Numbered from the stretch's first letter, positions 1 to 7,689 are shown. The stretch: 23,716 bases of DNA from JAZDJJ01 sp043804035 (GCA_043804035.1 JAZDJJ010000131.1:1-23716); one strand, 5' to 3'. The notes: generated by a model from the letters alone, not told the origin. A program made the numbers and translations.

Positions 1-672
1 ATTATACTTGGCAACAAAGATGTCTTGTGTGCCATCTGAAGAAAGGTTAATTGGTGGTGTACCTAATGGATTAAAATTGACGCTTGTACCAGAAAACCCA
101 CCTGTTACATACACAGAACTTGCATCTACTGCAATACCGTAGCCATAATCATTATCCGTCGTCCCTCCCACATTAAAAGCCCACTGGCAGATGCCCGAAG
201 AATTATATTTAGCAACAAAGATGTCTCTGCTTCCATTTGAAGAAAGGTTCTTCGGCGTACCTCCTAATGGATTAAAATTGACGTTTGCACCATAAAAAAC
301 ACCTGTTACATACACATTAGAACTGGCATCCACAGCAATACCATAGCCACTACTTGGATTTGCTGTTACTATCCCTATTTTGAAAGCCCATTGGTATTGG
401 AACAAATAATTATATTTAGCAATAAAAATATCCCCCGCCATTGACAATGCCGATAGATTATTAGTAATTTCAGGGTCAGGATTAAAATCAGCTGTACTTT
501 TGAAGTATCCTGTTACATATGTATTAGCGCTTGCATCCACGGCAATACTATAACCCCTATCATCAGTAGATGATCCTATATTAAAAGGATTATAGTTCTG
601 AGCAAAAGAGTGAAAAGTGAAAAGTGAAAAGTGAAAAATGAAGACAGTAATTAAGAATGTAAATGTTTTCAT
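1..672 (-). CDS. Exported SBBP beta-propeller-repeat protein, 5' part (3' end beyond the window)
   Basis: The minus strand is open from an ATG at 672 to the window edge, 224 codons with no stop, so only the N-terminal part is present. Residues 1-25 are a signal peptide ending SFAQ. After it comes a repeat of roughly 50-60 residues, seen about three and a half times, with the core GYGIAVDASSNVYVTG, then a variable loop, NFNPLG, then DIFVAKYN and QWAF. This matches the SBBP (beta-propeller repeat) pattern of surface or secreted Bacteroidota proteins; such proteins often end in a T9SS sorting domain, which cannot be checked here. The hydrophobic core of the signal peptide is written by a 7-bp tandem repeat (609-636). 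A TTG-N19-TACATTTG promoter lies 338 bp upstream, and the leader between carries an octamer array and a dispersed repeat. The molecular role is unknown; adhesion or surface binding would be a guess. Confidence 0.85.
   Translation of the reverse strand, partial: MKTFTFLITVFIFHFSLFTFHSFAQNYNPFNIGSSTDDRGYSIAVDASANTYVTGYFKSTADFNPDPEITNNLSALSMAGDIFIAKYNYLFQYQWAFKIGIVTANPSSGYGIAVDASSNVYVTGVFYGANVNFNPLGGTPKNLSSNGSRDIFVAKYNSSGICQWAFNVGGTTDNDYGYGIAVDASSVYVTGGFSGTSVNFNPLGTPPINLSSDGTQDIFVAKYN
609..636 (-). repeat. Heptanucleotide tandem repeat inside a signal-peptide coding region
   Basis: Four perfect copies of AGTGAAA on the plus strand (TTTCACT on the coding strand) encode the FHFSLFTFHS part of the signal peptide of the SBBP protein. 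Because 7 is not a multiple of 3, gain or loss of one or two units would shift the frame, whereas three units (21 bp) would add or remove seven hydrophobic residues in frame. Confidence 0.9.
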
Positions 673-682
673 AAAAAAAGTA

Positions 683-770
683 TTGCATTGTTACATTGTT
701 GCATTGTTACATTGTTGCATTGTTGCATTGTTGCATTGTTGCATTGTTGCATTGTTTCATTGTTGCATTG
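683..770. repeat. Octanucleotide array (TTGCATTG)11
   Basis: Eleven contiguous 8-bp units, mostly TTGCATTG with TTACATTG and TTTCATTG variants, end 10 bp before the start codon of the minus-strand SBBP gene. Read in the gene's direction the unit is CAATGYAA. The same octamer in the same orientation precedes the glycine-rich gene (18959-18995), and a short reversed copy lies at 20374-20402. Confidence 0.95.
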
Positions 771-778
771 TTAAACGT

Positions 779-878
779 CCCTGCTACCTGTCTGCCGTGT
801 TCGGCACAGGCAGATTAAAGATTGCTTCCTGCTTCGTGACTCGCGGTCGCAATGACGAACCAATTTTTGGGACTGCCC
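779..878. repeat. Dispersed palindromic intergenic element, fragment with right end
   Basis: The sequence holds AGATTGCTTCCTGCTTCGTG and CGCAATGACGAA followed by the end motif CAATTTTTGGGACTGCCC (861-878). The same blocks recur at 7746-7909 and 16114-16285. No left inverted end is present, and the left portion instead carries a TGCCG-TGTT-CGGCA hairpin. It sits in the predicted 5' leader of the SBBP gene. Confidence 0.75.
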
Positions 879-988
879 ATAAATTAGGGATTCAACAATC
901 TTCCTAAAAGATTTTCTAATGTTTGGAACTTTGTGAAAGATAAGGTTTGAAAATAAATTTTTATTAAGGAATTAGTAACTGATTTAAT

Positions 989-1007
989 GACTCTTTACAA
1001 AAGAGTC
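989..1007. other. Perfect 8-bp stem hairpin near a predicted transcription start
   Basis: GACTCTTT-ACA-AAAGAGTC is a perfect stem with a 3-nt loop. It lies immediately downstream of the minus-strand -7 box at 1010-1017, so it would form at or near the 5' end of the SBBP transcript. No U-tract follows on either strand, so it does not look like a terminator. A protective 5' hairpin or an operator are both possible. Confidence 0.5.
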
Positions 1008-1009
1008 CA

Positions 1010-1039
1010 CAAATGTAAATATTATTTTCATACAAACAA
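1010..1039 (-). promoter_or_regulatory. Predicted Bacteroidota-type promoter for the SBBP gene
   Basis: On the minus strand a TTG (-33 box, 1037-1039) is followed after 19 bp by TACATTTG (1010-1017), which fits the TAnnTTTG -7 consensus of Bacteroidota. It would give a leader of over 300 nt. Confidence 0.45.
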
Positions 1040-1170
1040 GTATTTTTTTCGGCAAATATTTTTCTGTTAAGATAAATTTTTCAACGGGCAAAGACATCGG
1101 ATAAAAAATTTCTGTCATTGCCGGAAGTGATATATAGATTATTATTGCAAGTTAAAACTATCTGTTATCT

Positions 1171-2304
1171 ATGGCCGGCATTTATATTCATATTCCTTTC
1201 TGCAAACAATCCTGTCATTACTGCGATTTTTATTTTTCAACTTCCCTTAAAAACAAAAATCTATTTCTTGATGCGTTGAAGAAAGAAATTTATATGAGAA
1301 AGGATTATCTTATCACAAAAAATATTGATACTATTTATTTCGGAGGAGGAACACCTTCTCTACTTTCTCGTGAAGATATTTTGTGCATTTTTGCAGAACT
1401 TGAAAAATATTTTTCCATTTCATCGGATGCAGAAATAACATTGGAAGCAAATCCGGATGACCTTTCCCGAAAAAAACTTAGAGAATTTTATTCCACTTTT
1501 ATTAACCGCCTCAGTATCGGGATTCAAAGTTTTTCAGATGAAGATTTGAAATTTCTGAACCGTGTCCATAATTCTTATGAGGCATTAACTTCTGTAAAAC
1601 AAGCACAAGACATCGGGTTCAGCAATATTACCATTGACCTGATTTATGGAATTCAAACTTTGTCTGATGAGCAGTGGAAAAAAAATCTTGATGTTGCTTT
1701 TTCACTTGGTGTTCCACATATTTCATGCTATTGTCTTACTCTTGAACCTAAAACTGCATTACATTCTTTTATAAAAAGAGGATTAGCAAAAGCAATTGAT
1801 GAACAAAAAGGTGCAAGGCAATTTGATATTCTGATGAATGAAATGAAAAATAATAATTTCACTCAATATGAAATTTCTAATTTCTGTAAAGATGGTTTTT
1901 ATTCGCGACACAACAGCAGTTATTGGAAAGGAGAAAAATATCTGGGACTTGGTCCTTCGGCACATTCATACAATGGCGATAGCCGGCAATGGAACATAAA
2001 TAATAACAGCATTTACATTCGTTCAATGAATGAAGAAAAAATTTGTTTTGAGAAAGAAATTCTTTCTGATGAAAAAAAATATAATGAATATGTCATGACT
2101 TCACTCCGAACTATGTGGGGACTTGACCTGAATTATCTGAAAGAAAATTTCTCGGTATCTTTTTACGACTATTTCATGAAAGAATCAATACGACTTCTTG
2201 AAGAGGAAAGTATCAAAATAGATGGTTCGCAAATTGTTCTTACCCAAAAGGGAAAACTGCTGGCAGATAATATTATCAGTAAATTATTTTTTGTAGTAAT
2301 ATGA
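1171..2304 (+). CDS. hemW: Radical SAM heme chaperone HemW
   Basis: This 377-aa protein is a HemW-type radical SAM protein, long annotated as oxygen-independent coproporphyrinogen III oxidase-like. The N-terminus HIPFCKQSCHYCDF carries the CxxxCxxC cluster motif (C11, C15, C18) that binds the [4Fe-4S] cluster and SAM. TIYFGGGTPSLL follows, and HNSSYWKGEKYLGLGPSAHS is typical of the HemW C-terminal region. In this family the protein binds heme and inserts it into respiratory enzymes; it is distinct from true HemN and generally lacks the oxidase activity. Length is normal. The ATG at 1171 directly begins the conserved N-terminus. Its stop overlaps the ATG of the next gene by 4 bp (ATGA), which suggests translational coupling. 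Confidence 0.93.
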   Translation: MAGIYIHIPFCKQSCHYCDFYFSTSLKNKNLFLDALKKEIYMRKDYLITKNIDTIYFGGGTPSLLSREDILCIFAELEKYFSISSDAEITLEANPDDLSRKKLREFYSTFINRLSIGIQSFSDEDLKFLNRVHNSYEALTSVKQAQDIGFSNITIDLIYGIQTLSDEQWKKNLDVAFSLGVPHISCYCLTLEPKTALHSFIKRGLAKAIDEQKGARQFDILMNEMKNNNFTQYEISNFCKDGFYSRHNSSYWKGEKYLGLGPSAHSYNGDSRQWNINNNSIYIRSMNEEKICFEKEILSDEKKYNEYVMTSLRTMWGLDLNYLKENFSVSFYDYFMKESIRLLEEESIKIDGSQIVLTQKGKLLADNIISKLFFVVI

Positions 2305-3284
2305 AAAAAATATTGATTTCTTATTTTGTTTTTTTTCTTGTCTCTTCTCATTTCAAATTATCTTTTTCGCAGGATACGATTTCTCTTTCCACAGAAATAC
2401 ATACTACTAATGAAATGGAGAAAACTCATTTCAATAAAAAAAGATTTATTGCTGTTACTTCACTACAAACAGGAATGTATGCAGGTTCTGTGGCAGCATT
2501 AAGCCATATCTGGTATAAAGATTATCCGCGCACCTCATTTCATTTTTTTGACGACAGCAGAGAATGGTTACAGATGGATAAAGTCGGACATCTGTTTACT
2601 TCTTATTATTTAGTAAAAATGGGATGCGATATGTTTGAATGGAGTGGAACGGAAAAAAAGCGTTCAGTTTGGATAGGTGCGGGAGCAGGATTTTTATATC
2701 TCACTGCGATTGAAATATTAGACGGCTTTTCTGCTGACTGGGGATTTTCATGGACAGATATTTCTGCAAACGTTTTGGGTTCTGCACTGGTAATAGGACA
2801 AAAAATTTTACAAAACAATCAAACAAAATCACATTTATTAAAAGGTGTGGGAGCAATCTCTCTAAAATTTTCTTTTTTTCCAAGTGATTACTCTCTATAC
2901 CGACCTACATTGCTTGGATATAATTTTGCCGAAAATTTAATTAAGGATTACAACGGACAAACCTATTGGCTCTCCTGCAACATTTCTTCTTTCCTAAAAA
3001 CCGAAAGCAGATTTCCGAAATTTCTGAATATTGCTTTTGGTTATGGAGCAGATGGAATGACGGGAGGCAATGATAATCCCCCTTATTTTGACGGACAAGG
3101 TACGCAGATTATTTTTCACCGTTACCGTCAGTATTATTTTTCTTTGGATGTAGACCTGACTAAAATAAAAACACATTCAAAATTCATAAAAATCCTTGCT
3201 GAAACATTTTGCTTTATCAAAATTCCCGCACCTGCCATTGAGTTTGGTAAGTATGGAATGAAATTGCACAAGTTGTTTTACTGA
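2301..3284 (+). CDS. DUF2279 family exported protein
   Basis: This 327-aa protein starts with a signal peptide (cleavage likely near residue 23, SFSQ). The segment from about residue 75 to 175 contains FFDDSREWLQMDKVGHLFTS, several small-residue hydrophobic helices and GFSWTDISANVLGS, the hallmark of DUF2279 (YfiM-related predicted periplasmic or membrane proteins). The C-terminal half has alternating hydrophobic stretches that could form beta strands at the outer membrane. The start overlaps the end of hemW (ATGA). The biochemical role is not known, and the coupling to hemW does not by itself imply heme chemistry. Confidence 0.85.
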   Translation: MKKILISYFVFFLVSSHFKLSFSQDTISLSTEIHTTNEMEKTHFNKKRFIAVTSLQTGMYAGSVAALSHIWYKDYPRTSFHFFDDSREWLQMDKVGHLFTSYYLVKMGCDMFEWSGTEKKRSVWIGAGAGFLYLTAIEILDGFSADWGFSWTDISANVLGSALVIGQKILQNNQTKSHLLKGVGAISLKFSFFPSDYSLYRPTLLGYNFAENLIKDYNGQTYWLSCNISSFLKTESRFPKFLNIAFGYGADGMTGGNDNPPYFDGQGTQIIFHRYRQYYFSLDVDLTKIKTHSKFIKILAETFCFIKIPAPAIEFGKYGMKLHKLFY

Positions 3285-3418
3285 TAATACTTGCAGAAAA
3301 ATTGAATGACGAACAACGAATTATAGTTTGCTGAAATAATCAAGTAACTTTTTGGAATTTTTGCGAATTCGCTTTTTGAGAGAGGATTTAATGACATTTT
3401 TTCCTCTCGCTAAAGAAC

Positions 3419-3776
3419 TAATAACCTTCAAGGGGAAAGGAGTAACCCTCAAAGTACAGCGAGTAACCCTCAAAGTACAGCGAGTAACCTTCAAAGTACA
3501 GCGAGTAACCTTCAAAGTACAGCGAGTAACCCTCAAAGTACAGCGAGTAACCCTCAAAGTACAGTGAGTAACCCTCAAAGTACAGCGAGTAACCCTCAAA
3601 GTACAGCGAGTAACCTTCAAAGTACAGCGAGTAACCCTCAAAGTACAGCGAGTAACCCTCAAAGTACAGCGAGTAACCCTCAAAGTACAGCGAGTAACCT
3701 TCAAAGTACAGCGAGTAACCTTCAAGGGAAAAGAAATGATTTTCAAAGAAAAACGAGTACTTTTTAAGGGGAAACG
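3419..3776. repeat. 21-bp minisatellite with degenerate flanks
   Basis: Thirteen contiguous copies of the 21-bp unit AGTAACCCTCAAAGTACAGCG occupy 3441-3713. They differ mainly at one site (CCCTC or CCTTC), plus one CAGTG variant. Degenerate units based on AAGGGGAAA flank the array on both sides (3419-3440 and 3714-3776). Because 21 is divisible by 3, several frames on both strands are open and would read as 7-residue repeats. No start context, promoter or conserved domain supports translation, so I call it non-coding. It lies in an 811-bp stretch (3285-4095) with no convincing gene, whose end (about 4031-4082) holds CCGTGGTTCTCTGTG-like text of another dispersed family. Confidence 0.93.
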
Positions 3777-3791
3777 AGTAATAATGAATGA

Positions 3792-3812
3792 CCCCGCAGC
3801 AAAGCTGCGAGG
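3792..3812. repeat. REP-like hairpin
   Basis: CGCAGC-AAA-GCTGCG is a perfect stem-loop, extended by a nearly paired CCC/AGG on the outside. It sits at the edge of the minisatellite between TGAATGA and AATTCG. No poly-T tract follows on either strand. Confidence 0.6.
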
Positions 3813-3851
3813 AATTCGCTCGATTAAACAAACAACGTTAATTTTTATTAA

Positions 3852-3969
3852 GGGTAGTTCCAAAAACTTGACCCCGTCATTCCGAACTTGCCTATCCCGA
3901 CCAAGTTTCGGTGGTTTCGGAATCTATTTTTATTGATTTTAGATGCTGAAAACAAGTTTAGCATGACAG
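3852..3969. repeat. Dispersed palindromic element of a second internal type
   Basis: It begins with GGGTAGTTCCAAAAAC, related to the GGGCAGTTCTAAAAAT ends of the elements at 7746 and 16114. It then carries CGTCATTCCGAACTTG, paired at a distance with GTTTCGGAATCTA, and AGATGCTGAAAACAAG followed by GCATGACAG. It therefore shares its outer end with the other elements but has a different hairpin core. Confidence 0.6.
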
Positions 3970-4095
3970 TTCATCAGGCGGTTTTCACTTAGTTCAACCA
4001 TTAACCTGTTTAAAACTTGGCAATTACACTTATGCAAACTCCGTGGTTCTCTGTGTGTATTTCTCTGCGAATTCGTATTTCTGCTCTAAAAACTT

Positions 4096-5217
4096 CTAAC
4101 TTGTCTTTTTTTGTTCTTCCCACACAACTTCCAAAACAGTTTGCCCAACTGCTTTCAAAGTATTTTTATCTATGATATTCATATTATCGCTATGCCTGTG
4201 ATGGAAAGTGCCAAAATCTTCTGTTGCAGGAATATAGTGGATGATATTCACGCAGGGAATATTGGCAAACATAATTACATTGTGATGGTCGTCGGTAAGC
4301 GGAGGTATTTCCTGAGAAATAAAATAGTTAGAATAATCAAGACGAGCGGCTTTATCCCATATTTTTTTAACAAGATATGGAGCATATTGCATAGATAATC
4401 CTTCTTTAGGAAAAACAGCATCTTTTGCTCCTACCATATCAAGAAGAATTCCGTAGTTGGCAACATATCCCGGCTTGTGAAAATTTTTTGCCCAATAAGC
4501 AGAACCCGCACAATAATCGGTTCCCTGATCTTCCATGTCAAATAATATTATATCAATTCCGATGTCTGGTTTTGTAATGCCTATTTGACGGGCAATTTCA
4601 AGCAACACGCCCACACTACTTGCTCCATCGTTTGCTCCATCAAAAGATTTGTCTTTATCAACGGTATCGCGGTCGGCAACAGCACGTGTATCCCAGTGAG
4701 ATAAAAGCATGAGTCGCTCTGATTCAGATGGAAGATATGAGGCAATAATATTTTTTATCGGCATGTTTTTTTTGTTCACAATAGCAAAGCCGTTTGGCAC
4801 AATCACTTCAAAGCCATACGATTTTAATTTCTGAATTAAAAAATTAAGACATTTTGCATGCGAAGATGAAAGAGGAATTCTCGGACCAAAATCCACTTGC
4901 TGTTTAACAAACAAATAAGCAGAGTCCTCATTAAAAAAAGGAGCAGGCAAGAAATTATTATTTGATTTATTATTTCTGACAGAAGAATTCTTTTGAGTGT
5001 CTTCATCCGATGAAAAATTCTGGCAGGAGAAAAAAACAACAGATAAAATTATTGCAATAAAAATATTATTCTTGGCATTGTTAATTTGGCATAGATTTTT
5101 AGATTGCTTCGGTCGTTCCTCTCTCGCAATGACGTTTAAATTGAGCGTCATTGCGAACCATGAGGAACGAAATGGGAAGCAATCCCTATACTTATTTAAC
5201 AATACCTTATTCTTCAT
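4096..5217 (-). CDS. M28-family metallopeptidase / glutaminyl cyclase-like lipoprotein
   Basis: A 373-aa zinc hydrolase of the M28 aminopeptidase/glutaminyl-peptide cyclotransferase fold. Putative metal and catalytic residues are visible: HWD (H174, D176), the second motif FDGANDGASS (D197), FDMED (E229, D230), LLDMVG (D260) and LTDDHH (H311/H312). A hydrophobic stretch ending VVFFSC (C65) is a Bacteroidota lipobox, so the mature protein is probably anchored facing the periplasm or surface. The N-terminus is odd: residues about 11-39 are the in-frame translation of a dispersed palindromic element (5101-5187), which pushes the lipobox Cys unusually far from the start. I chose the ATG at 5217, which overlaps the end of cysS. 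An upstream ATG (5235) and one inside the element (5151) are alternatives. It is probably cotranscribed with cysS. Peptidase versus cyclase activity cannot be decided. Confidence 0.85.
   Translation of the reverse strand: MKNKVLLNKYRDCFPFRSSWFAMTLNLNVIAREERPKQSKNLCQINNAKNNIFIAIILSVVFFSCQNFSSDEDTQKNSSVRNNKSNNNFLPAPFFNEDSAYLFVKQQVDFGPRIPLSSSHAKCLNFLIQKLKSYGFEVIVPNGFAIVNKKNMPIKNIIASYLPSESERLMLLSHWDTRAVADRDTVDKDKSFDGANDGASSVGVLLEIARQIGITKPDIGIDIILFDMEDQGTDYCAGSAYWAKNFHKPGYVANYGILLDMVGAKDAVFPKEGLSMQYAPYLVKKIWDKAARLDYSNYFISQEIPPLTDDHHNVIMFANIPCVNIIHYIPATEDFGTFHHRHSDNMNIIDKNTLKAVGQTVLEVVWEEQKKTS
5101..5187. repeat. Palindromic element inserted in frame in the M28 gene
   Basis: The left arm AGATTGCTTCGGTCGTTCCT...CGCAATGACG and the right arm CGTCATTGCG...GAGGAACG...GAAGCAATCC are inverted copies flanking an 11-bp centre. 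The same blocks occur in intergenic elements at 779-878, 7746-7909, 16114-16285 and 20454-20498. The recognisable length, 87 bp, is exactly 29 codons, and no stop is created in the M28 reading frame. Confidence 0.8.
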
Positions 5218-6706
5218 AGTTCCACTCTGCACCATCTTTGGTGTCTTTAATTACAATTCCTTCCTTTTTTACTTTAGCCCTTATTAAGTCAACTGTTTTA
5301 TAATCTTTAAATTCTTTAGCATTTTTATACATTTCTAAAAGCACACTTAGTAAATCATCAATGATATTTGGGTTATGCGATTTCTCTTCTTTTAGTCCGA
5401 GTACATCTTCAACAAAAGAGATGTATGTTGTTTGCATCAATGCAAAAGTTTTTGCACTGAGCGATCCTATATTCATTATTTTATGATGAAATGAATTGAT
5501 GTATTTTAATAAATTAAAAAGATTGGCAATAACAATTGCTGAATTAAAATCATCGTTCATTCCTTCGTAGCAAAGCGAACATAAGTATTCAATTTTTTTA
5601 TTTAGGGTTTCATCATAAATTTCTTTTTGTTCAAAATGCTTAATTGCTTTAATTGTAATGAGTCCGTTAATAATCTTTTTGAATCCTTTTTCAGATGCTT
5701 GCAATGCTTCGTTAGAAAAATCCAATGTACTGCGGTAATGTGTTTGCATCATAAAAAATCTTACCACCATCGGTGAATATCTTTTCTCTAAAAGTTTATG
5801 ATTTCCGGCAAAGAGTTCCATAGGAAGAAAACCATTACCGGCACTCTTAGACATTCTCACACCATTTACCGTAAGCATATTTGTATGCATCCAATATTTC
5901 ACCGGCTCACAATGATTGCATGCTTGCGATTGTGCGATTTCATTTGTATGATGAGTGGCTATCAAATCCATTCCTCCACCGTGAATGTCAAAAGTAGTTC
6001 CCAAATATTTTGTGCTCATTGCCGAACATTCAATATGCCAACCCGGAAATCCCCATCCCCAAGGCGAGGGCCAACGCATGATATGTTCGGGTTTTGCTTT
6101 TATCCATAGAGCGAAATCTAATCTTCCTTTTTTCTCATCCTGTCCTTCAAGTTCACGCGTGCTTTCTAAAAGTTCTTCTGTTTTTCTGTTTGACAACAAT
6201 CCGTAATTATTTTTTTCGGAATATTTTTCTACATCAAAATAAACTGTTCCGTTAACAACATATCCAAATCCTGATTCTATAATTTGTTTTGTCATTTCAA
6301 TTTGTTCGGATATGTGTCCTGTTGCTGTTGGTTCAATGTTTGGCGGAAGGGTGTTGAACATTCGCATCACTTCATGAAAACTTAAAGTATATTTCTGCAC
6401 TATTTCCATCGGCTCTACTTGTTCAAGTTTTGCTTTTTTAGAAAACTTATCTTCTCCTTCATCGCGGTCGCCTTCCAAATGTCCGGCATCAGTAATGTTA
6501 CGCACATATCTGACTTTATATCCTGCGTGAATGAGATAACGGTAAATTAAATCAAAAGAAATAAATGTGCGACAGTTGCCGAGATGAACATCGTTGTAAA
6601 CAGTAGGACCGCAAACATACATTCCAACAAAAGGAGAATTAAGTGGAGTGAATTTTTCTTTCTTTCTGGTGAGCGTATTAAAAATTTCTATCGGTTGCAT
6701 CGTCAT
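5207..6706 (-). CDS. cysS: Cysteinyl-tRNA synthetase
   Basis: This 499-aa class I aminoacyl-tRNA synthetase attaches cysteine to tRNA-Cys. CGPTVYNDVHLGN (residues 32-44) contains the zinc-ligand cysteine and the HIGH-like motif HLGN. GWHIECSAMSTKYLG and HGGGMDLIATHH carry further zinc and cysteine-site residues. RMSKSAGN (M285 to S288) is the KMSKS signature. The length is as expected for the family, with an intact helical anticodon-binding C-terminus. The start is the ATG at 6706, with a second ATG two codons on. Its last codons overlap the start of the M28 gene. It is separated from the upstream YwqK-like gene by a terminator, so it should have its own promoter in the T-rich 80-bp gap, but I see no clean -7 box there. 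Confidence 0.96.
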   Translation of the reverse strand: MTMQPIEIFNTLTRKKEKFTPLNSPFVGMYVCGPTVYNDVHLGNCRTFISFDLIYRYLIHAGYKVRYVRNITDAGHLEGDRDEGEDKFSKKAKLEQVEPMEIVQKYTLSFHEVMRMFNTLPPNIEPTATGHISEQIEMTKQIIESGFGYVVNGTVYFDVEKYSEKNNYGLLSNRKTEELLESTRELEGQDEKKGRLDFALWIKAKPEHIMRWPSPWGWGFPGWHIECSAMSTKYLGTTFDIHGGGMDLIATHHTNEIAQSQACNHCEPVKYWMHTNMLTVNGVRMSKSAGNGFLPMELFAGNHKLLEKRYSPMVVRFFMMQTHYRSTLDFSNEALQASEKGFKKIINGLITIKAIKHFEQKEIYDETLNKKIEYLCSLCYEGMNDDFNSAIVIANLFNLLKYINSFHHKIMNIGSLSAKTFALMQTTYISFVEDVLGLKEEKSHNPNIIDDLLSVLLEMYKNAKEFKDYKTVDLIRAKVKKEGIVIKDTKDGAEWNYEE

Positions 6707-6725
6707 AAAATAAAAATAAAAATAA

Positions 6726-6760
6726 ACAAAAAAAATAATCCCGATATTTTTTTATCGGGA
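6726..6760 (-). terminator. Rho-independent terminator of the YwqK-like gene
   Basis: On the minus strand TCCCGATA and TATCGGGA form a perfect 8-bp stem around a 6-nt loop, followed by TTATTTTTTTTG. It lies about 30 bp beyond the stop at 6789, between this gene and cysS. Confidence 0.85.
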
Positions 6761-6788
6761 CCATTCACATAGTAATTGTAAAAACCGA

Positions 6789-7667
6789 TTACTTATCTTT
6801 TTCTTCAATGGGAGCATCGCCCACATACTTACCATCTTTATAGACAGCAATTTTTTCAATGATTCCGTTTGTGTTGTAGATGTAGTCCTTTCCATTTATG
6901 AGGCGATAGTTTTTAAACTCTCCGTCTTTTGAAATGCGAGCACCGGGGAGGAATAGTTTGGCATATCCATTTCCATTAAAGGGCTTTTGTGCTTCGTTAG
7001 TTTTTTCCATTGCTTTATCAATAATTTTTGCGGGCTCATTAGAAATAGATTCATCTTTTTTAGGAGGAGGAAGAGGTTTTACGGGAGCATAAATCTCGGT
7101 TTTTTCCGCATCAAGTGTTCCGTCATTAAATACTTTGTTGGCTCTGAGGTCGCCATTTTCATAACGTTCTTCCCACACACCGGATTCTTTTCCATCATGC
7201 ATTTCTCCTTTCATCATAATTTGTCCGTTATCATAAAAATATTTTTGTTCGCCTTCACGTTTTCCGGTTTTATTGTATTTGAAATCATAAAATGTTTGTC
7301 CATTATCGTGATATACCTTGTAGTCGCCTACCCAACGATTATTTTCCCATATTCCTTCTTCTTGTAATTTTCCGTCTTCAAAATACATTTTTGCATAACC
7401 ACTTGGACGATTATTTGTGTAGGTAATTTCACTTTTTATATTACCGTTTGGAAAGAAATTTTTCCAAATACCATTTTTCTTGCTATCTATAAAACGTCCT
7501 TCTTCAACTTTTGCTTCGGTAGGATAATCCAAAAGTTTTTTGATACTGTTGTAAACAATCCAGTATCCTTGCTTTTGTCCTGTGGCATCCACTTTATTTA
7601 AAGTATCATTATTGGATTGTGCAAAAGCAACATTACAAATAAAAATGAAAAGCAAAAATTGTTTCAT
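6789..7667 (-). CDS. Exported MORN-repeat (YwqK-like) protein
   Basis: This 292-aa protein has a signal peptide (residues 1-17, cleavage near FAQ). From about residue 30 to 185 it has five or so repeats of the form G-x-W-x-x-Y/F-x-x-G-x-x-x-x-x, for example KNGIWKNFFPNGNIKSE, EDGKLQEEGIWEN, YFYDNGQIMMKGE and SGVWEERYENGDL. This is the MORN_2 pattern of proteins labelled YwqK family; that name refers to an antitoxin, but here the protein is exported and no toxin partner is adjacent, so the antitoxin role should not be inferred. A Pro/Lys-rich linker follows (about 193-225), then a last segment (LFLPGARISKDGEFKNYR, then INGKDYIYNTNGIIEKIAVY) that resembles more degenerate repeats. It is a single-gene transcription unit with a promoter 23 bp upstream and a terminator downstream. 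Confidence 0.85.
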   Translation of the reverse strand: MKQFLLFIFICNVAFAQSNNDTLNKVDATGQKQGYWIVYNSIKKLLDYPTEAKVEEGRFIDSKKNGIWKNFFPNGNIKSEITYTNNRPSGYAKMYFEDGKLQEEGIWENNRWVGDYKVYHDNGQTFYDFKYNKTGKREGEQKYFYDNGQIMMKGEMHDGKESGVWEERYENGDLRANKVFNDGTLDAEKTEIYAPVKPLPPPKKDESISNEPAKIIDKAMEKTNEAQKPFNGNGYAKLFLPGARISKDGEFKNYRLINGKDYIYNTNGIIEKIAVYKDGKYVGDAPIEEKDK

Positions 7668-7689
7668 AATTTTTTAAAAAATCATTTTA

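Noticed and set aside
638..907. Plus-strand frame of 89 codons with CYIVALLH-like repeats
   Set aside because: It reads through the octamer array and a dispersed repeat, antisense to the start of the SBBP gene.
1171..2304. Oxygen-independent coproporphyrinogen III oxidase (HemN)
   Set aside because: The CxxxCxxC context and 377-aa length fit HemW; true HemN is longer.
3418..3831. Minus-strand frame of 137 codons with GYSLYFE repeats
   Set aside because: Same minisatellite in another frame; openness follows from the 21-bp period rather than from selection.
3321..3863. Minus-strand frame of 180 codons with VTRCTLR heptad repeats
   Set aside because: It is the translation of the 21-bp minisatellite; other frames on both strands are equally open, the ends run into unrelated repeat DNA, and no signal, domain or promoter supports it.
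6789..7667. YwqK antitoxin of a toxin-antitoxin system
   Set aside because: The family label exists, but this protein has a signal peptide, MORN repeats and no neighbouring toxin; it is a monocistronic exported protein.
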